From Alysiella sp. (lineage in GTDB: Bacteria; Pseudomonadota; Gammaproteobacteria; Burkholderiales; Neisseriaceae): a DNA stretch of 64,000 nucleotides. Shown piece by piece: positions 20,360-28,554 of this stretch (its first letter is position 1; each line of letters starts with the position of its first letter). The stretch covers positions 1 through 64,000 of the forward strand of contig NZ_JAUNEC010000002.1 of assembly GCF_030525755.1 (NCBI RefSeq), written 5' to 3'. The notes beneath the pieces were generated by a model. The model ran no database searches, was not told the origin of the DNA, and worked only from the letters and a program-made list of their open reading frames with translations. A program made the translations under genes and the position numbers.

Positions 20360-21646
20360 GTGGCTACTCAACTCTCTTCGTCAGGAAAAACAAAATTTTG
20401 GAACAATCCCGAATTGCGGAAACGTTTCATGTTTTTATTGGGTGCGCTGATTGTGTTTCGTATTGGCGCACACGTTCCTGTTCCCGGTGTTGATGCTGCT
20501 GCTTTGGCTGAATTATACAAAAGCGCACAAGGTGGCATCTTGGGCATGTTGAACATGTTTTCAGGAGGCTCTCTTGAGCGTTTTAGTATTTTTGCTATCG
20601 GCATCATGCCCTATATTTCTGCCTCTATTGTGATGCAACTTGCGTCTGAAATTATTCCTTCGTTGAAAACTTTAAAGAAAGAAGGAGAAGTAGGTCGTAA
20701 GAGTATTACAAAATATACGCGTATTGGTACAGTTGTATTAGCAACTTTGCAAAGTTTTGGTGTGGCAGCATTTGTATTGCAGCAGCAAATTGTTGTAATA
20801 CCCGCATTTGAATTTTATATTTCTACTATAACCTGTTTGGTTGGTGGGACAATGTTTTTAATGTGGTTAGGTGAGCAAATTACGGAACGAGGTATTGGTA
20901 ATGGTATTTCATTATTGATTACAGCAGGGATTGTTGCTGGTATTCCATCTGGTGTAATTCAATTATGGACTTTAAGAGATTCCATTGGTTCTTTAACTGC
21001 AATAGCAATTGCATTTGGTGTCTGTCTGCTTATCTATGCTATTGTATATTTTGAGAGTGCTCAGCGTAAAATACCTGTGCACTATGCAAAAAAGCAGTTA
21101 GGTCAGCAAGCCACATTTATGCCTTTTAAATTGAATATGGCTGGTGTTATTCCACCGATTTTTGCTTCAAGTATCATTATGTTACCTACAATGTTGGTAG
21201 GCTTTTGGGGTAATAGTAATTCAAGTGGGATATTGAGTAAAATTTTGATTCATTTGCAACATGGTCAGCCAGCATTTATTACTTTTTTTGCTATTGCAAT
21301 CATTTTTTTCTGTTATTTCTACACGGCATTAGCATTTAGCCCAAAAGAAATGTCGGAAAATTTGAAGAAAAGTGGTGCTTTTATTCCTAGTATCAGACCA
21401 GGCGAACAAACGGCAAGATATTTAGAAAAAGTAGTATTGCGTTTAACATTATTTGGTTCATTCTATATTACAATAGTGTGTTTGATTCCTGAATTTTTAA
21501 CAACTTTTTTAGGTATTCCATTTTATTTAGGTGGTACATCATTGCTGATTTTGGTTGTTGTAACGATGGATTTTCATAATCAAATTAATTCATACAGTAT
21601 GACACAGCGATATGAATATTTGATGAAACGCAGTATTGATAATTAA
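20360..21646 (+). CDS. secY: Protein translocase subunit SecY
   Basis: SecY is the ten-helix channel of the Sec translocon in the inner membrane. The product is 428 residues and starts with GTG at 20360, ten bases after rplO, giving MATQLSSSGKTKFWNNPELR. Family blocks include VPGVDAAALAEL, the helix-2 region GGSLERFSIFAIGIMPYISA, GEQITERGIGNGISL and the end YEYLMKRSIDN. From about 20,650 onward the codon third positions are much more AT-rich (about 25 percent GC in samples) than in the neighbouring ribosomal genes. Confidence 0.97.
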   Translation: MATQLSSSGKTKFWNNPELRKRFMFLLGALIVFRIGAHVPVPGVDAAALAELYKSAQGGILGMLNMFSGGSLERFSIFAIGIMPYISASIVMQLASEIIPSLKTLKKEGEVGRKSITKYTRIGTVVLATLQSFGVAAFVLQQQIVVIPAFEFYISTITCLVGGTMFLMWLGEQITERGIGNGISLLITAGIVAGIPSGVIQLWTLRDSIGSLTAIAIAFGVCLLIYAIVYFESAQRKIPVHYAKKQLGQQATFMPFKLNMAGVIPPIFASSIIMLPTMLVGFWGNSNSSGILSKILIHLQHGQPAFITFFAIAIIFFCYFYTALAFSPKEMSENLKKSGAFIPSIRPGEQTARYLEKVVLRLTLFGSFYITIVCLIPEFLTTFLGIPFYLGGTSLLILVVVTMDFHNQINSYSMTQRYEYLMKRSIDN

Positions 21647-21669
21647 GTTATTTTACCTAAAAGATAATT

Positions 21670-21888
21670 ATGGCAAAAGAAGATACCATACAAATGCAAG
21701 GCGAGATTTTGGAAACCTTGCCCAATGCAACTTTTAAAGTAAAACTCGAAAATGGACACGAAGTGTTGGGACACATTTCAGGTAAAATGCGCATGCACTA
21801 CATTCGCATTTCCCCCGGTGATAAAGTTACCGTGGAGATGACACCCTATGATTTGACCCGCGCTCGTATTGTTTTCCGAGCCCGATAA
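21670..21888 (+). CDS. infA: Translation initiation factor IF-1
   Basis: IF-1 occupies the A site during initiation. The 72-residue OB-fold protein matches the family in length and sequence ([33 protein letters not shown]). Its place between secY and rpmJ is the common proteobacterial order. Confidence 0.97.
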   Translation: MAKEDTIQMQGEILETLPNATFKVKLENGHEVLGHISGKMRMHYIRISPGDKVTVEMTPYDLTRARIVFRAR

Positions 21889-21913
21889 ACCCCGTTGTTA
21901 CAAGGAACTCATC

Positions 21914-22027
21914 ATGCGTGTACAACCTTCAGTAAAACCCATTTGCCGCAACTGCAAAGTGATTCGCCGCAATCGCGTGGTTCGCGTCATCTGTACTGAC
22001 CCCCGTCATAAACAACGTCAAGGTTAA
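21914..22027 (+). CDS. rpmJ: 50S ribosomal protein L36
   Basis: A 37-residue L36, read as [19 protein letters not shown] and ending DPRHKQRQG. The zinc ligands are present (C11, C14, C27 and the late histidine), so it is the zinc-ribbon form. The ATG at 21914 follows AAGGA. The gene is short enough to be missed by automatic ORF calls. Confidence 0.96.
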   Translation: MRVQPSVKPICRNCKVIRRNRVVRVICTDPRHKQRQG

Positions 22028-22083
22028 TGTTGTTGTGTTTCAACGCCAAATTGGGTGATAAAGAAAATTTCTTTTAAATTCAA

Positions 22084-22104
22084 GCTTTCAGGCTGCCTGA
22101 AAGC
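22084..22104. repeat. DUS palindrome between rpmJ and rpsM
   Basis: GCTTTCAGGC (22084-22093) and GCCTGAAAGC (22095-22104) form a ten-base perfect dyad with a one-base centre. It marks the boundary between the spc and alpha blocks and lies just before a promoter-like sequence. Confidence 0.6.
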
Positions 22105-22127
22105 ATTTGGCGTTTGTACACAATCAC

Positions 22128-22152
22128 TTGGCTGTGATTTTTGTGTTATGAT
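22128..22152 (+). promoter_or_regulatory. Candidate extended -10 promoter of the alpha operon
   Basis: TATGAT (22147-22152) is preceded by TGT, an extended -10 element. The nearest -35-like box TTGGCT (22128-22133) is only 13 bases away, so the promoter would rely on the extended -10. It lies about 30 bases before rpsM. Confidence 0.45.
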
Positions 22153-22180
22153 ACAAACTTTTGCCCTTTAAGGAAAAAAT

Positions 22181-22543
22181 ATGGCTCGTATTGCAGGGGT
22201 AAATATCCCCAATAATGCCCATATCGTGATTGGCTTGCAAGCCATTTACGGTATCGGTGCGACTCGTGCTAAAAACATTTGCGAAGCGGCTGGCATTGTG
22301 CCCAGCACCAAAGTCAAAGATTTGGACGAGTCTCAATTAGATGCTTTGCGTGAACAAGTTGCCAAATACGAAGTAGAAGGTGATTTGCGCCGTGAAGTAA
22401 CCATGAACATCAAACGCTTGATTGACATGGGCTGTTATCGTGGCATGCGCCATCGTCGTGGTTTGCCTTGCCGTGGTCAGCGCACTCGCACGAATGCGCG
22501 TACCCGTAAAGGTCCACGCAAAGCGATTGCTGGTAAAAAATAA
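22181..22543 (+). CDS. rpsM: 30S ribosomal protein S13
   Basis: S13 forms bridges to the large subunit and contacts P-site tRNA. The 120-residue product begins [19 protein letters not shown] and ends [20 protein letters not shown]. It opens the alpha block rpsM-rpsK-rpsD-rpoA-rplQ. Confidence 0.97.
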   Translation: MARIAGVNIPNNAHIVIGLQAIYGIGATRAKNICEAAGIVPSTKVKDLDESQLDALREQVAKYEVEGDLRREVTMNIKRLIDMGCYRGMRHRRGLPCRGQRTRTNARTRKGPRKAIAGKK

Positions 22544-22559
22544 TTTTTAAGGAAATAGA

Positions 22560-22955
22560 ATGGCTAAAGCAAACACAGCCTCTCGTGTACGCAAAAAAGT
22601 ACGCAAAACCGTGAGTGAAGGTATTGTGCATGTTCATGCATCTTTCAACAATACCATCATTACCATCACCGACCGTCAAGGCAATGCATTGTCTTGGGCT
22701 ACCTCTGGCGGCGCGGGATTTAAAGGTTCTCGTAAAAGTACACCCTTTGCTGCCCAAGTTGCAGCAGAAGCCGCTGGTAAAGTTGCCCAAGAGTATGGCG
22801 TAAAAAATTTGGAAGTTCGCATTAAAGGTCCAGGACCGGGTCGCGAATCTTCTGTGCGTGCGCTCAATGCTCTGGGTTTCAAAATCACCAGCATTACCGA
22901 TGTTACTCCGTTGCCACACAACGGTTGCCGTCCGCCTAAAAAGCGTCGTATCTAA
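22560..22955 (+). CDS. rpsK: 30S ribosomal protein S11
   Basis: S11 lies in the platform of the small subunit, near the mRNA exit. The 131-residue product shows [35 protein letters not shown] and the end CRPPKKRRI. It follows rpsM by 16 bases. Confidence 0.97.
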
Positions 22956-22967
22956 TAGGAGCAAAGC

Positions 22968-23588
22968 ATGGCACGTTATCTTGGTCCAAAATGTAAATTG
23001 GCTCGCCGTGAAGGCACGGATTTGTATCTGAAAAGCGCACGCCGCTCTTTGGATTCAAAATGCAAAATGGAATCCGCACCTGGACAACACGGTGCGAAAA
23101 AACCACGCTTGTCAGACTACGGTTTGCAATTGCGTGAAAAACAAAAAATTCGCCGCATCTACGGTGTATTAGAGCGTCAATTCCGCCGCTACTTTGCCGA
23201 AGCAGACCGCCGCAAAGGTTCAACTGGCGAATTGTTGCTGCAATTATTGGAATCGCGTTTGGACAACGTGGTTTACCGCATGGGTTTCGCTTCTACCCGC
23301 GCAGAAGCCCGCCAACTGGTTTCCCACAAAGCCCTGACTGTAAACGGTCAAGTGGTAAACATTCCTTCTTTCCAAGTGAAAGCAGGCGATGTGGTGGCAG
23401 TACGCGAAAAAGCAAAAAAACAAGTTCGCATTCAAGAAGCCTTGGGTTTGGCTGCCCAAATCGGTATGCCAAGCTGGGTTTCAGTTGATGCCAACAAAAT
23501 GGAAGGCACGTTCAAAAACGTACCTGACCGCGCTGAATTGTACAGCGATATTAATGAACAGCTGGTGGTAGAGTTCTACTCTAAATAA
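22968..23588 (+). CDS. rpsD: 30S ribosomal protein S4
   Basis: S4 nucleates 16S rRNA assembly and is the usual repressor of the alpha operon. The 206-residue product has [20 protein letters not shown], lacks the zinc-binding cysteine cluster of the other S4 type, and carries the S4 RNA-binding domain near residues 96-155 ([20 protein letters not shown]). Confidence 0.97.
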   Translation: MARYLGPKCKLARREGTDLYLKSARRSLDSKCKMESAPGQHGAKKPRLSDYGLQLREKQKIRRIYGVLERQFRRYFAEADRRKGSTGELLLQLLESRLDNVVYRMGFASTRAEARQLVSHKALTVNGQVVNIPSFQVKAGDVVAVREKAKKQVRIQEALGLAAQIGMPSWVSVDANKMEGTFKNVPDRAELYSDINEQLVVEFYSK

Positions 23589-23614
23589 TGCCTAGCACAG
23601 TGAGGGACAGTTAA

Positions 23615-24598
23615 ATGCAAAACAGCACAACCGAATTTTTGAAACCCCGCCAAATTGATGTGGATACGCTGTCCGCAACTCGCGCAAAAGTGTCAATGCA
23701 GCCTTTTGAGCGTGGTTTTGGTCATACATTGGGTAATGCTTTGCGTCGTATCTTACTGTCGTCCATGAATGGCTTTGCACCTACTGAGGTCAGCATTGCT
23801 GGCGTGTTGCATGAATACTCCACCTTGGACGGTGTTCAGGAAGATGTCGTGGACATTTTGTTGAACATCAAAGGCATTGTGTTCAAGCTGCATGGTCGCA
23901 CCGATGTATTGGTAACACTGAAAAAATCGGGTGCGGGTGCTGTGCGCGCCAGCGATATTGAATTGCCTCACGATGTGGAAATCATCAATCCTGACCATGT
24001 TTTGTGCCACTTGGCTGAAAATGGCAGCATTGAGATGGAAATCAAAGTAGAACAAGGTCGTGGCTATCAATCGGTTTCGGGTCGCCGTCATGGCAAGGAA
24101 CAAAACAAGATTGGTGCCATTCAACTGGATGCGAGCTTTTCGCCCATCAGCCGTGTTAGTTTTGATGTTGAAGCAGCTCGCGTGGAACAACGCACCGACT
24201 TGGACAGCCTGATTTTGGATATTGAAACCAATGGTGCGATTGACCCCGAAGAAGCGGTGCGTACCGCAGCGCGTATTTTGATTGACCAAATGTCCATCTT
24301 TGCCGATTTGCAAGGCACGCCTGTGGAAGTGGAAGAAGAAAAAGCACCGCCGATTGACCCTGTACTGCTGCGCCCCGTAGATGATTTGGAATTGACGGTT
24401 CGTTCTGCGAACTGCCTGAAAGCCGAAGACATCTACTACATCGGCGATTTGATTCAGCGTACTGAAACCGAGTTGTTAAAAACGCCAAATCTGGGTCGCA
24501 AATCTTTGAACGAAATCAAAGAAGTGTTGGCTTCCAAAGGACTGACATTGGGTTCTAAATTGGAAGCATGGCCACCTGCTGGTTTGGAAAAGCCGTAA
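23615..24598 (+). CDS. rpoA: DNA-directed RNA polymerase subunit alpha
   Basis: Alpha dimerises to seed polymerase assembly; its C-terminal domain contacts UP elements and activators. The 327-residue product has the N-terminal dimer motif [18 protein letters not shown], a linker near residues 232-245 rich in glutamate, and the C-terminal domain with [20 protein letters not shown] and [16 protein letters not shown]. Length matches neisserial alpha. Confidence 0.98.
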   Translation: MQNSTTEFLKPRQIDVDTLSATRAKVSMQPFERGFGHTLGNALRRILLSSMNGFAPTEVSIAGVLHEYSTLDGVQEDVVDILLNIKGIVFKLHGRTDVLVTLKKSGAGAVRASDIELPHDVEIINPDHVLCHLAENGSIEMEIKVEQGRGYQSVSGRRHGKEQNKIGAIQLDASFSPISRVSFDVEAARVEQRTDLDSLILDIETNGAIDPEEAVRTAARILIDQMSIFADLQGTPVEVEEEKAPPIDPVLLRPVDDLELTVRSANCLKAEDIYYIGDLIQRTETELLKTPNLGRKSLNEIKEVLASKGLTLGSKLEAWPPAGLEKP

Positions 24599-24623
24599 GC
24601 TTTGAAGATTAAAGGATAATGAC

Positions 24624-24992
24624 ATGCGTCATCGTAATGGTAACCGTAAATTAAACCGCACCAGCAGCCACCGTGCTGCCATGTTGCGCAATATGGCTAA
24701 CTCTTTGTTGAGCCATGAAACCATCGTAACCACTTTGCCCAAAGCAAAAGAGTTGCGCCGTGTGGTTGAACCCTTGATTACTTTGGGTAAAAAACCTTCT
24801 TTGGCAAACCGCCGTTTGGCATTTGACCGCACTCGCGACCGCGATGTGGTGGTGAAATTGTTTGACGATTTGGGCGTACGCTTCGCCAACCGCAATGGTG
24901 GCTATGTGCGTATCCTGAAATATGGTTTCCGCAAAGGCGACAATGCTCCTTTGGCATTGGTTGAGTTGGTTGAGGAAAAAGACGCTGAGTAA
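24624..24992 (+). CDS. rplQ: 50S ribosomal protein L17
   Basis: L17 lies near the polypeptide exit tunnel. The 122-residue product starts [20 protein letters not shown] and ends [10 protein letters not shown]. Its TAA stop is directly followed by the terminal repeat of a Correia-like element, and the transcription terminator lies only beyond that element. Confidence 0.97.
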   Translation: MRHRNGNRKLNRTSSHRAAMLRNMANSLLSHETIVTTLPKAKELRRVVEPLITLGKKPSLANRRLAFDRTRDRDVVVKLFDDLGVRFANRNGGYVRILKYGFRKGDNAPLALVELVEEKDAE

Positions 24993-25097
24993 TATAGTTT
25001 CAGAATTGAAGAAAACATTAGGGTATTACCAATCCCTTGTGTACTGTTTGTGTATACGCGGCAGTTATTGTCTTGTATTTTCACTTCTACAACTATA
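24993..25097. mobile_element. Complete Correia-like MITE between rplQ and its terminator
   Basis: A 105-bp unit begins with TATAGTTTCAGAATTGAAG directly after the rplQ stop and ends with the inverted end whose reverse complement is TATAGTTGTAGAAGTGAAAA. The two ends agree over most of 20 bases. Internal sequence, read on the minus strand, has the TACAAGACAA and GTATACACAAACAGTACACAAGG blocks in pieces that match the other copies. It carries no ORF, and mobility would need a transposase acting in trans. Confidence 0.7.
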
Positions 25098-25104
25098 TCA
25101 GCAT

Positions 25105-25144
25105 AAAATAACCCAAACAGGTTTCGGCTCGTTTGGGTTATTTT
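25105..25144 (+). terminator. Rho-independent terminator of the alpha operon
   Basis: AAAATAACCCAAAC (25105-25118) pairs perfectly with GTTTGGGTTATTTT (25131-25144), a 14-base stem with a 12-base loop. The T-rich right arm serves as the tail. It lies 113 bases after rplQ, separated from it by the MITE. Confidence 0.85.
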
Positions 25145-25264
25145 ATGCAGGAGGGATATTGAGGGGGAGTTAGGTTAGCGACCCACCCTTGTATCTTTTC
25201 AATTGTGTGGATAAAAACACATTATGAACACAAAAACCAAAAAGAGCAGGAAATTGAGCCCAAC

Positions 25265-25385
25265 CTGAGTGCCTAGACGCTGTAATGCAGATGAACCTAC
25301 CCCGTTTCCCAGCAGTTTAATCTGAATAGTATCCAAGTGCCCGATTTGGTTCGCAGATACTGCATGCACAGGGAAAGACTCTACG
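25265..25385 (+). other. Non-coding left end of a decayed IS110-family element (possible bridge-RNA relic)
   Basis: About 120 bases directly before the start of the IS110-like transposase relic do not code. They contain short complementary stretches, for example CTGCATGCACAGG with nearby GCAGATGAACC. In IS110-type elements the non-coding end before the recombinase encodes the bridge RNA that pairs with donor and target. Here the transposase is dead, so any such RNA would be a relic. The assignment rests on position only. The stretch 25146-25264 before it holds nothing I recognise. Confidence 0.35.
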
Positions 25386-25952
25386 ATGGACAACATTCAA
25401 CATATCGTAGGCATTGATGTTCCTCAAAAAAATGGGGCATTACCTACCTCAAAGACACCCACAAACGCAGTATCCACAGCAAAATTTTGGATAAACAATC
25501 CCGATGGCTGCCTGAAATTCATAGAATGAATTGAGAAAAACATCACCACTAATTTATCTACCATTCATGTGATTATGGGAGCAACTGGTATTTACCACGA
25601 GTTGTTGGCATATTTTTGCATGATAAAGGCATCAAAGTAAGCATGGTCAATCCCAAGTGTATCCTTGATTTTGCCAAATCATTGGATAAGGTACACAAAA
25701 TCGACAAAAGTGACAGCAAAGTCATGTTAAGCAAACGTGGCAACAGCAAAATGTGGGCTTTACTGTATATGCCGAAGAAATACAATTCTGATATCCAAGT
25801 CTATTATGAGTGGCTGCTAGCGCGTGGTAAAACCAAAATGTAAGCGATTGGGACAAGTATGTGCTGATTGGTACATTTTTGCCTTGGTGTACTCAAACAC
25901 CAAGCTGTTTATCAAGCCCAAACTGCGTGAGTTTTTTGACAATTTAGGCTGA
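25386..25952 (+). pseudogene. Decayed IS110-family transposase
   Basis: The start MDNIQHIVGIDV has the N-terminal aspartate context of the DEDD/RuvC-like domain of IS110 transposases. An in-frame TGA at 25527 replaces what looks like a tryptophan codon (CLKFIE-stop-IEKNITTN). A frameshift near 25617 moves the reading into the frame of HDKGIKVSMVNPKCILDFAK. A large internal deletion then joins DKSDSK almost directly to KRGNSKMWALLYMP, and the end is truncated before FIKPKLREFFDNLG. An in-frame start at 25616 gives 75 residues but is only a fragment. The gene is dead. Confidence 0.85.
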
Positions 25953-26026
25953 CTGGAAAGATAGTATCTGCATTTTTCACACTATCCATATTATCCACAT
26001 ATTAGGTGTTCAGGCTGCCTGAAACA

Positions 26027-26133
26027 TATAGTAAATTAAAATAAGAAATCTGTTTCGTTGCCCACGCCTTTATGTACTATTTGTACACGGCGGTCGTGGT
26101 CGCCTTGCATCTTTCTTATTTTACTTCACTATA
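26027..26133. mobile_element. Complete Correia-like MITE
   Basis: A 107-bp unit bounded by imperfect terminal inverted repeats: TATAGTAAATTAAAATAAG at the left, and TATAGTGAAGTAAAATAAG as reverse complement of the right end. TA is present at both outer borders, as for Correia elements. On the minus strand the interior reads GCAAGGCGACCACGACCG, then ACAAATAGTACATAAAGG and GGGCAACG. These blocks recall neisserial Correia sequence. The remaining bases up to 26286 show no gene. Confidence 0.75.
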
Positions 26134-26286
26134 TAGCTAATATACTTTAAAACAGTTGCCTTGTTGGCTTACTTTACTGTTGTATGCCTTGTACTCATTC
26201 CAAGCTGTGTCAGTCATGCATTTTTGTGCTGCTTATGCACACTTATTTTCTGGCAGTTCTTTAATACTATTGCAATTTTTATCATC

Positions 26287-26982
26287 ATGATTTTTTCTGC
26301 AAATTGGTTCACTTCATGGTTTATGTGGATAAGTTATTTACCCTATTTAACATTGACCATTTTTGCTTTAAAGCACCTTAATGTTACGCCACAAACCGTT
26401 CCATCTCGTGCTTATGCCATTGCAATGGGCATTACTGCTCTTTTATGGTTGATGCAAGTTCAAATTGATGCAGGGCATCTGCATGGTATGAGTTATCACT
26501 TGCTTGGTCTAAATCTGGTGGCACTTATGTTGGGCTTGCCAGCAGCTTTTTTATTAGGCAGTGCATGGTTACTGATGTTTGGCATACTGCGACATGGCAG
26601 CGACTTTTTGTCCGTATTTGCACTCAATGGCATGGCAATTATTTTACCTACTTGTTTTATCAATGCATTATTTCGTTATTTGACACAACGATTTTTGCCC
26701 AAACAAGTCTTCATCTACATCTTTGTCAATGCTTTTTTAGCAAGTGCATTTGGCATGCTTGCCACAGGACTGGTGGTATGCAGTTTATTACATAGTGCAG
26801 ACGTGTTTTCAGGCAGCATTGTTTGGCAAGCTGCATTCCCAGTTTTTTTCTTGCTCACATGGGGGGAAGCATTTTTAAGTGGCATTGGTGCGGCCATTTG
26901 TGTGGCATTTAAACCCGAATTACTGCAAACCTTTGATGATGCAATTTATTTGAAACGTCAAAACAGCATTTGGCGTGATTAA
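26287..26982 (+). CDS. CbiM-like energy-coupling-factor permease
   Basis: A hydrophobic protein of 231 residues with about six predicted membrane segments. The segment DAGHLHGMSYHLLGLNLVALML resembles the substrate-specificity component CbiM/NikM family for nickel or cobalt uptake. No ATPase or transmembrane partner genes are adjacent, so the full transporter and its substrate are unknown. The frame is open from a TTG at 26161, but neither start has a good binding site. I chose the ATG at 26287 because MIFSANWFTSWF resembles the family N-terminus. The RNA ligase gene begins 18 bases downstream and may be co-transcribed. Confidence 0.7.
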   Translation: MIFSANWFTSWFMWISYLPYLTLTIFALKHLNVTPQTVPSRAYAIAMGITALLWLMQVQIDAGHLHGMSYHLLGLNLVALMLGLPAAFLLGSAWLLMFGILRHGSDFLSVFALNGMAIILPTCFINALFRYLTQRFLPKQVFIYIFVNAFLASAFGMLATGLVVCSLLHSADVFSGSIVWQAAFPVFFLLTWGEAFLSGIGAAICVAFKPELLQTFDDAIYLKRQNSIWRD

Positions 26983-27000
26983 AAGCACAAGGACAACATC

Positions 27001-27789
27001 ATGCAAAAATACCCGCGCAGTCTCCACGCCCACATCAGTCTCGGCACAACATCAGACGACCGCTTTATGCCACGCGATTACGTCCGCCACTTTGCCGCCC
27101 TGCCCGATTTGGTGCTGACCGAAAAATTGGACGGACAAAACAACTGTTTTTGTGCCGCAGGGCTGTTTGCGCGCTCCCACGCCGCGCCCACACAACACGC
27201 TTGGGACAAACCCCTGCTGGAACGCTGGCGGCTGATTAAAGACGATTTGGGCGATTTGGAACTGTTTGGCGAAAATCTGTATGGCATTCATTCTATTGCC
27301 TATTCTCAACTGGAAAGTTATTTTTACCTGTTCGCCGTGCGCCAAAATGGGCGATGGTTGAGTTGGGACGAGGTGCAATTTTATGCCGCGATGTTTGATT
27401 TTCCGACCGTGCCAGAAATCCCCATCACACAAGCACTCGCCACGTTTACGCAAAACAATTTAAATGAAAACAAGCAACTGGAAAACTGGCTGACCGCCAA
27501 CTTGGGCATGGCGTGGACAGACTATGTGCAAACAGGCGGACAACTGGGCGGCTACGACCCCAAAACAGGCGAACCATGCAGCGAAGGTTTTGTGATACGC
27601 AACCGCGCCGATTTTGCTGTGAACAATGGCGATTTACCCGTACAAGCCAATGAATTTAATCAATTATTTAAATTGGTACGCGCCAAGCACGTCCAAACCG
27701 ATGTGCATTGGACAAAAACATGGCAACCCGCCCAACTGATTGATTACACAAAATATCATTGGGAAAGTTGGCAATTTATGCAGGGTTAA
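27001..27789 (+). CDS. RNA ligase (Rnl2-like nucleotidyltransferase)
   Basis: A 262-residue protein with the ordered nucleotidyltransferase motifs of ATP-dependent RNA ligases. Motif I is TEKLDG with K42 as the predicted adenylated lysine. R58 (FARSH) lies where motif Ia is expected. Motif III is ELFGENLYG near residues 88-95, motif IV is EGFVIR at 195-200, and motif V is KLVRAK at 224-229. No extra C-terminal domain is present. It should seal 3'-OH and 5'-phosphate RNA ends. The neighbouring HD-Pnk gene would supply such ends. The ATG follows AAGGA. Substrate is not known. Confidence 0.85.
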   Translation: MQKYPRSLHAHISLGTTSDDRFMPRDYVRHFAALPDLVLTEKLDGQNNCFCAAGLFARSHAAPTQHAWDKPLLERWRLIKDDLGDLELFGENLYGIHSIAYSQLESYFYLFAVRQNGRWLSWDEVQFYAAMFDFPTVPEIPITQALATFTQNNLNENKQLENWLTANLGMAWTDYVQTGGQLGGYDPKTGEPCSEGFVIRNRADFAVNNGDLPVQANEFNQLFKLVRAKHVQTDVHWTKTWQPAQLIDYTKYHWESWQFMQG

Positions 27790-27877
27790 GTTTTTCAGGC
27801 AGCCTGAAAAACCCGTAGGGTGCACCACGCACACTGATTTCGCCACAAATATTTAATTTTCAAAAATACACCACGAA

Positions 27878-28537
27878 ATGCAAAATATGGACATCAATCT
27901 CATTGAACATGAAATCGCCAAAACGTTTGACACATTACGCAATGTTTTAGCATCAGAAACTTTCTTCTGTGGCAGATTAGCACATTTTCACAATGGCGAA
28001 TATAATTTGATATTCAATGCCTTACAAGCATATGATTACTATACTGACCAAGACAGCGATAAACACGGCAACACGGTTTATCTCGATTTATTAGAAGACC
28101 CACCTCTTGAACGCATCAAAACACCCACTCCATACGAAACCCTATCCCATACCGATATACTCAAAATCCAAGCCGTTTATGAATCATACTCCTGCAGACT
28201 ATTTGACTTGATTAAACAAATCAGCCAGCAACAAAGCTGGGATAAATTGATAAAAGGTACATCAATTGACTTTGTTTATAACGATTTCTATAACTTTTTG
28301 CACTACTTCTCGTATCAAAAATGGGCGAATGATGAAACCGCATACAGCCATTTTTTAACAGAACAATTCAAAGTGTACCAATTAGGCGGCGTACCCTGTG
28401 GCTGGGAAAAGCAATATCCGCAAGGCAATTTGATTGTTTATTTACCAATATATGGCGAGCGGTTGATTTTAATAAAAAAATTATTATTTATCATACATTC
28501 AGTTTCAGGCAGCCTGAAACCCCATTTTCCAAAATAA
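27878..28537 (+). CDS. Uncharacterised protein between RNA ligase and HD-Pnk
   Basis: A 219-residue, mostly soluble protein that I do not recognise. It is rich in aromatic residues (YDYYTDQDSD, NDFYNFLHYFSYQKW) and has a GGVPCGWEKQYPQGNLIVY block near the end. Its last residues VSGSLKPHFPK come from reading through a DUS, so the original stop may have been lost and the tail extended. The ATG at 27878 has no clear binding site; a second ATG lies at 27887. It lies in the 765-base gap between ligase and kinase, in the same direction, ending 17 bases before HD-Pnk. Composition is more AT-rich than both neighbours, which suggests separate acquisition. Confidence 0.6.
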   Translation: MQNMDINLIEHEIAKTFDTLRNVLASETFFCGRLAHFHNGEYNLIFNALQAYDYYTDQDSDKHGNTVYLDLLEDPPLERIKTPTPYETLSHTDILKIQAVYESYSCRLFDLIKQISQQQSWDKLIKGTSIDFVYNDFYNFLHYFSYQKWANDETAYSHFLTEQFKVYQLGGVPCGWEKQYPQGNLIVYLPIYGERLILIKKLLFIIHSVSGSLKPHFPK

Positions 28538-28554
28538 AAACAAAAGGATAAACC

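Noticed and set aside
25616..25843. 75-codon frame as an independent small gene
   Set aside because: It is an internal piece of the decayed IS110 transposase, created by a frameshift and a deletion.
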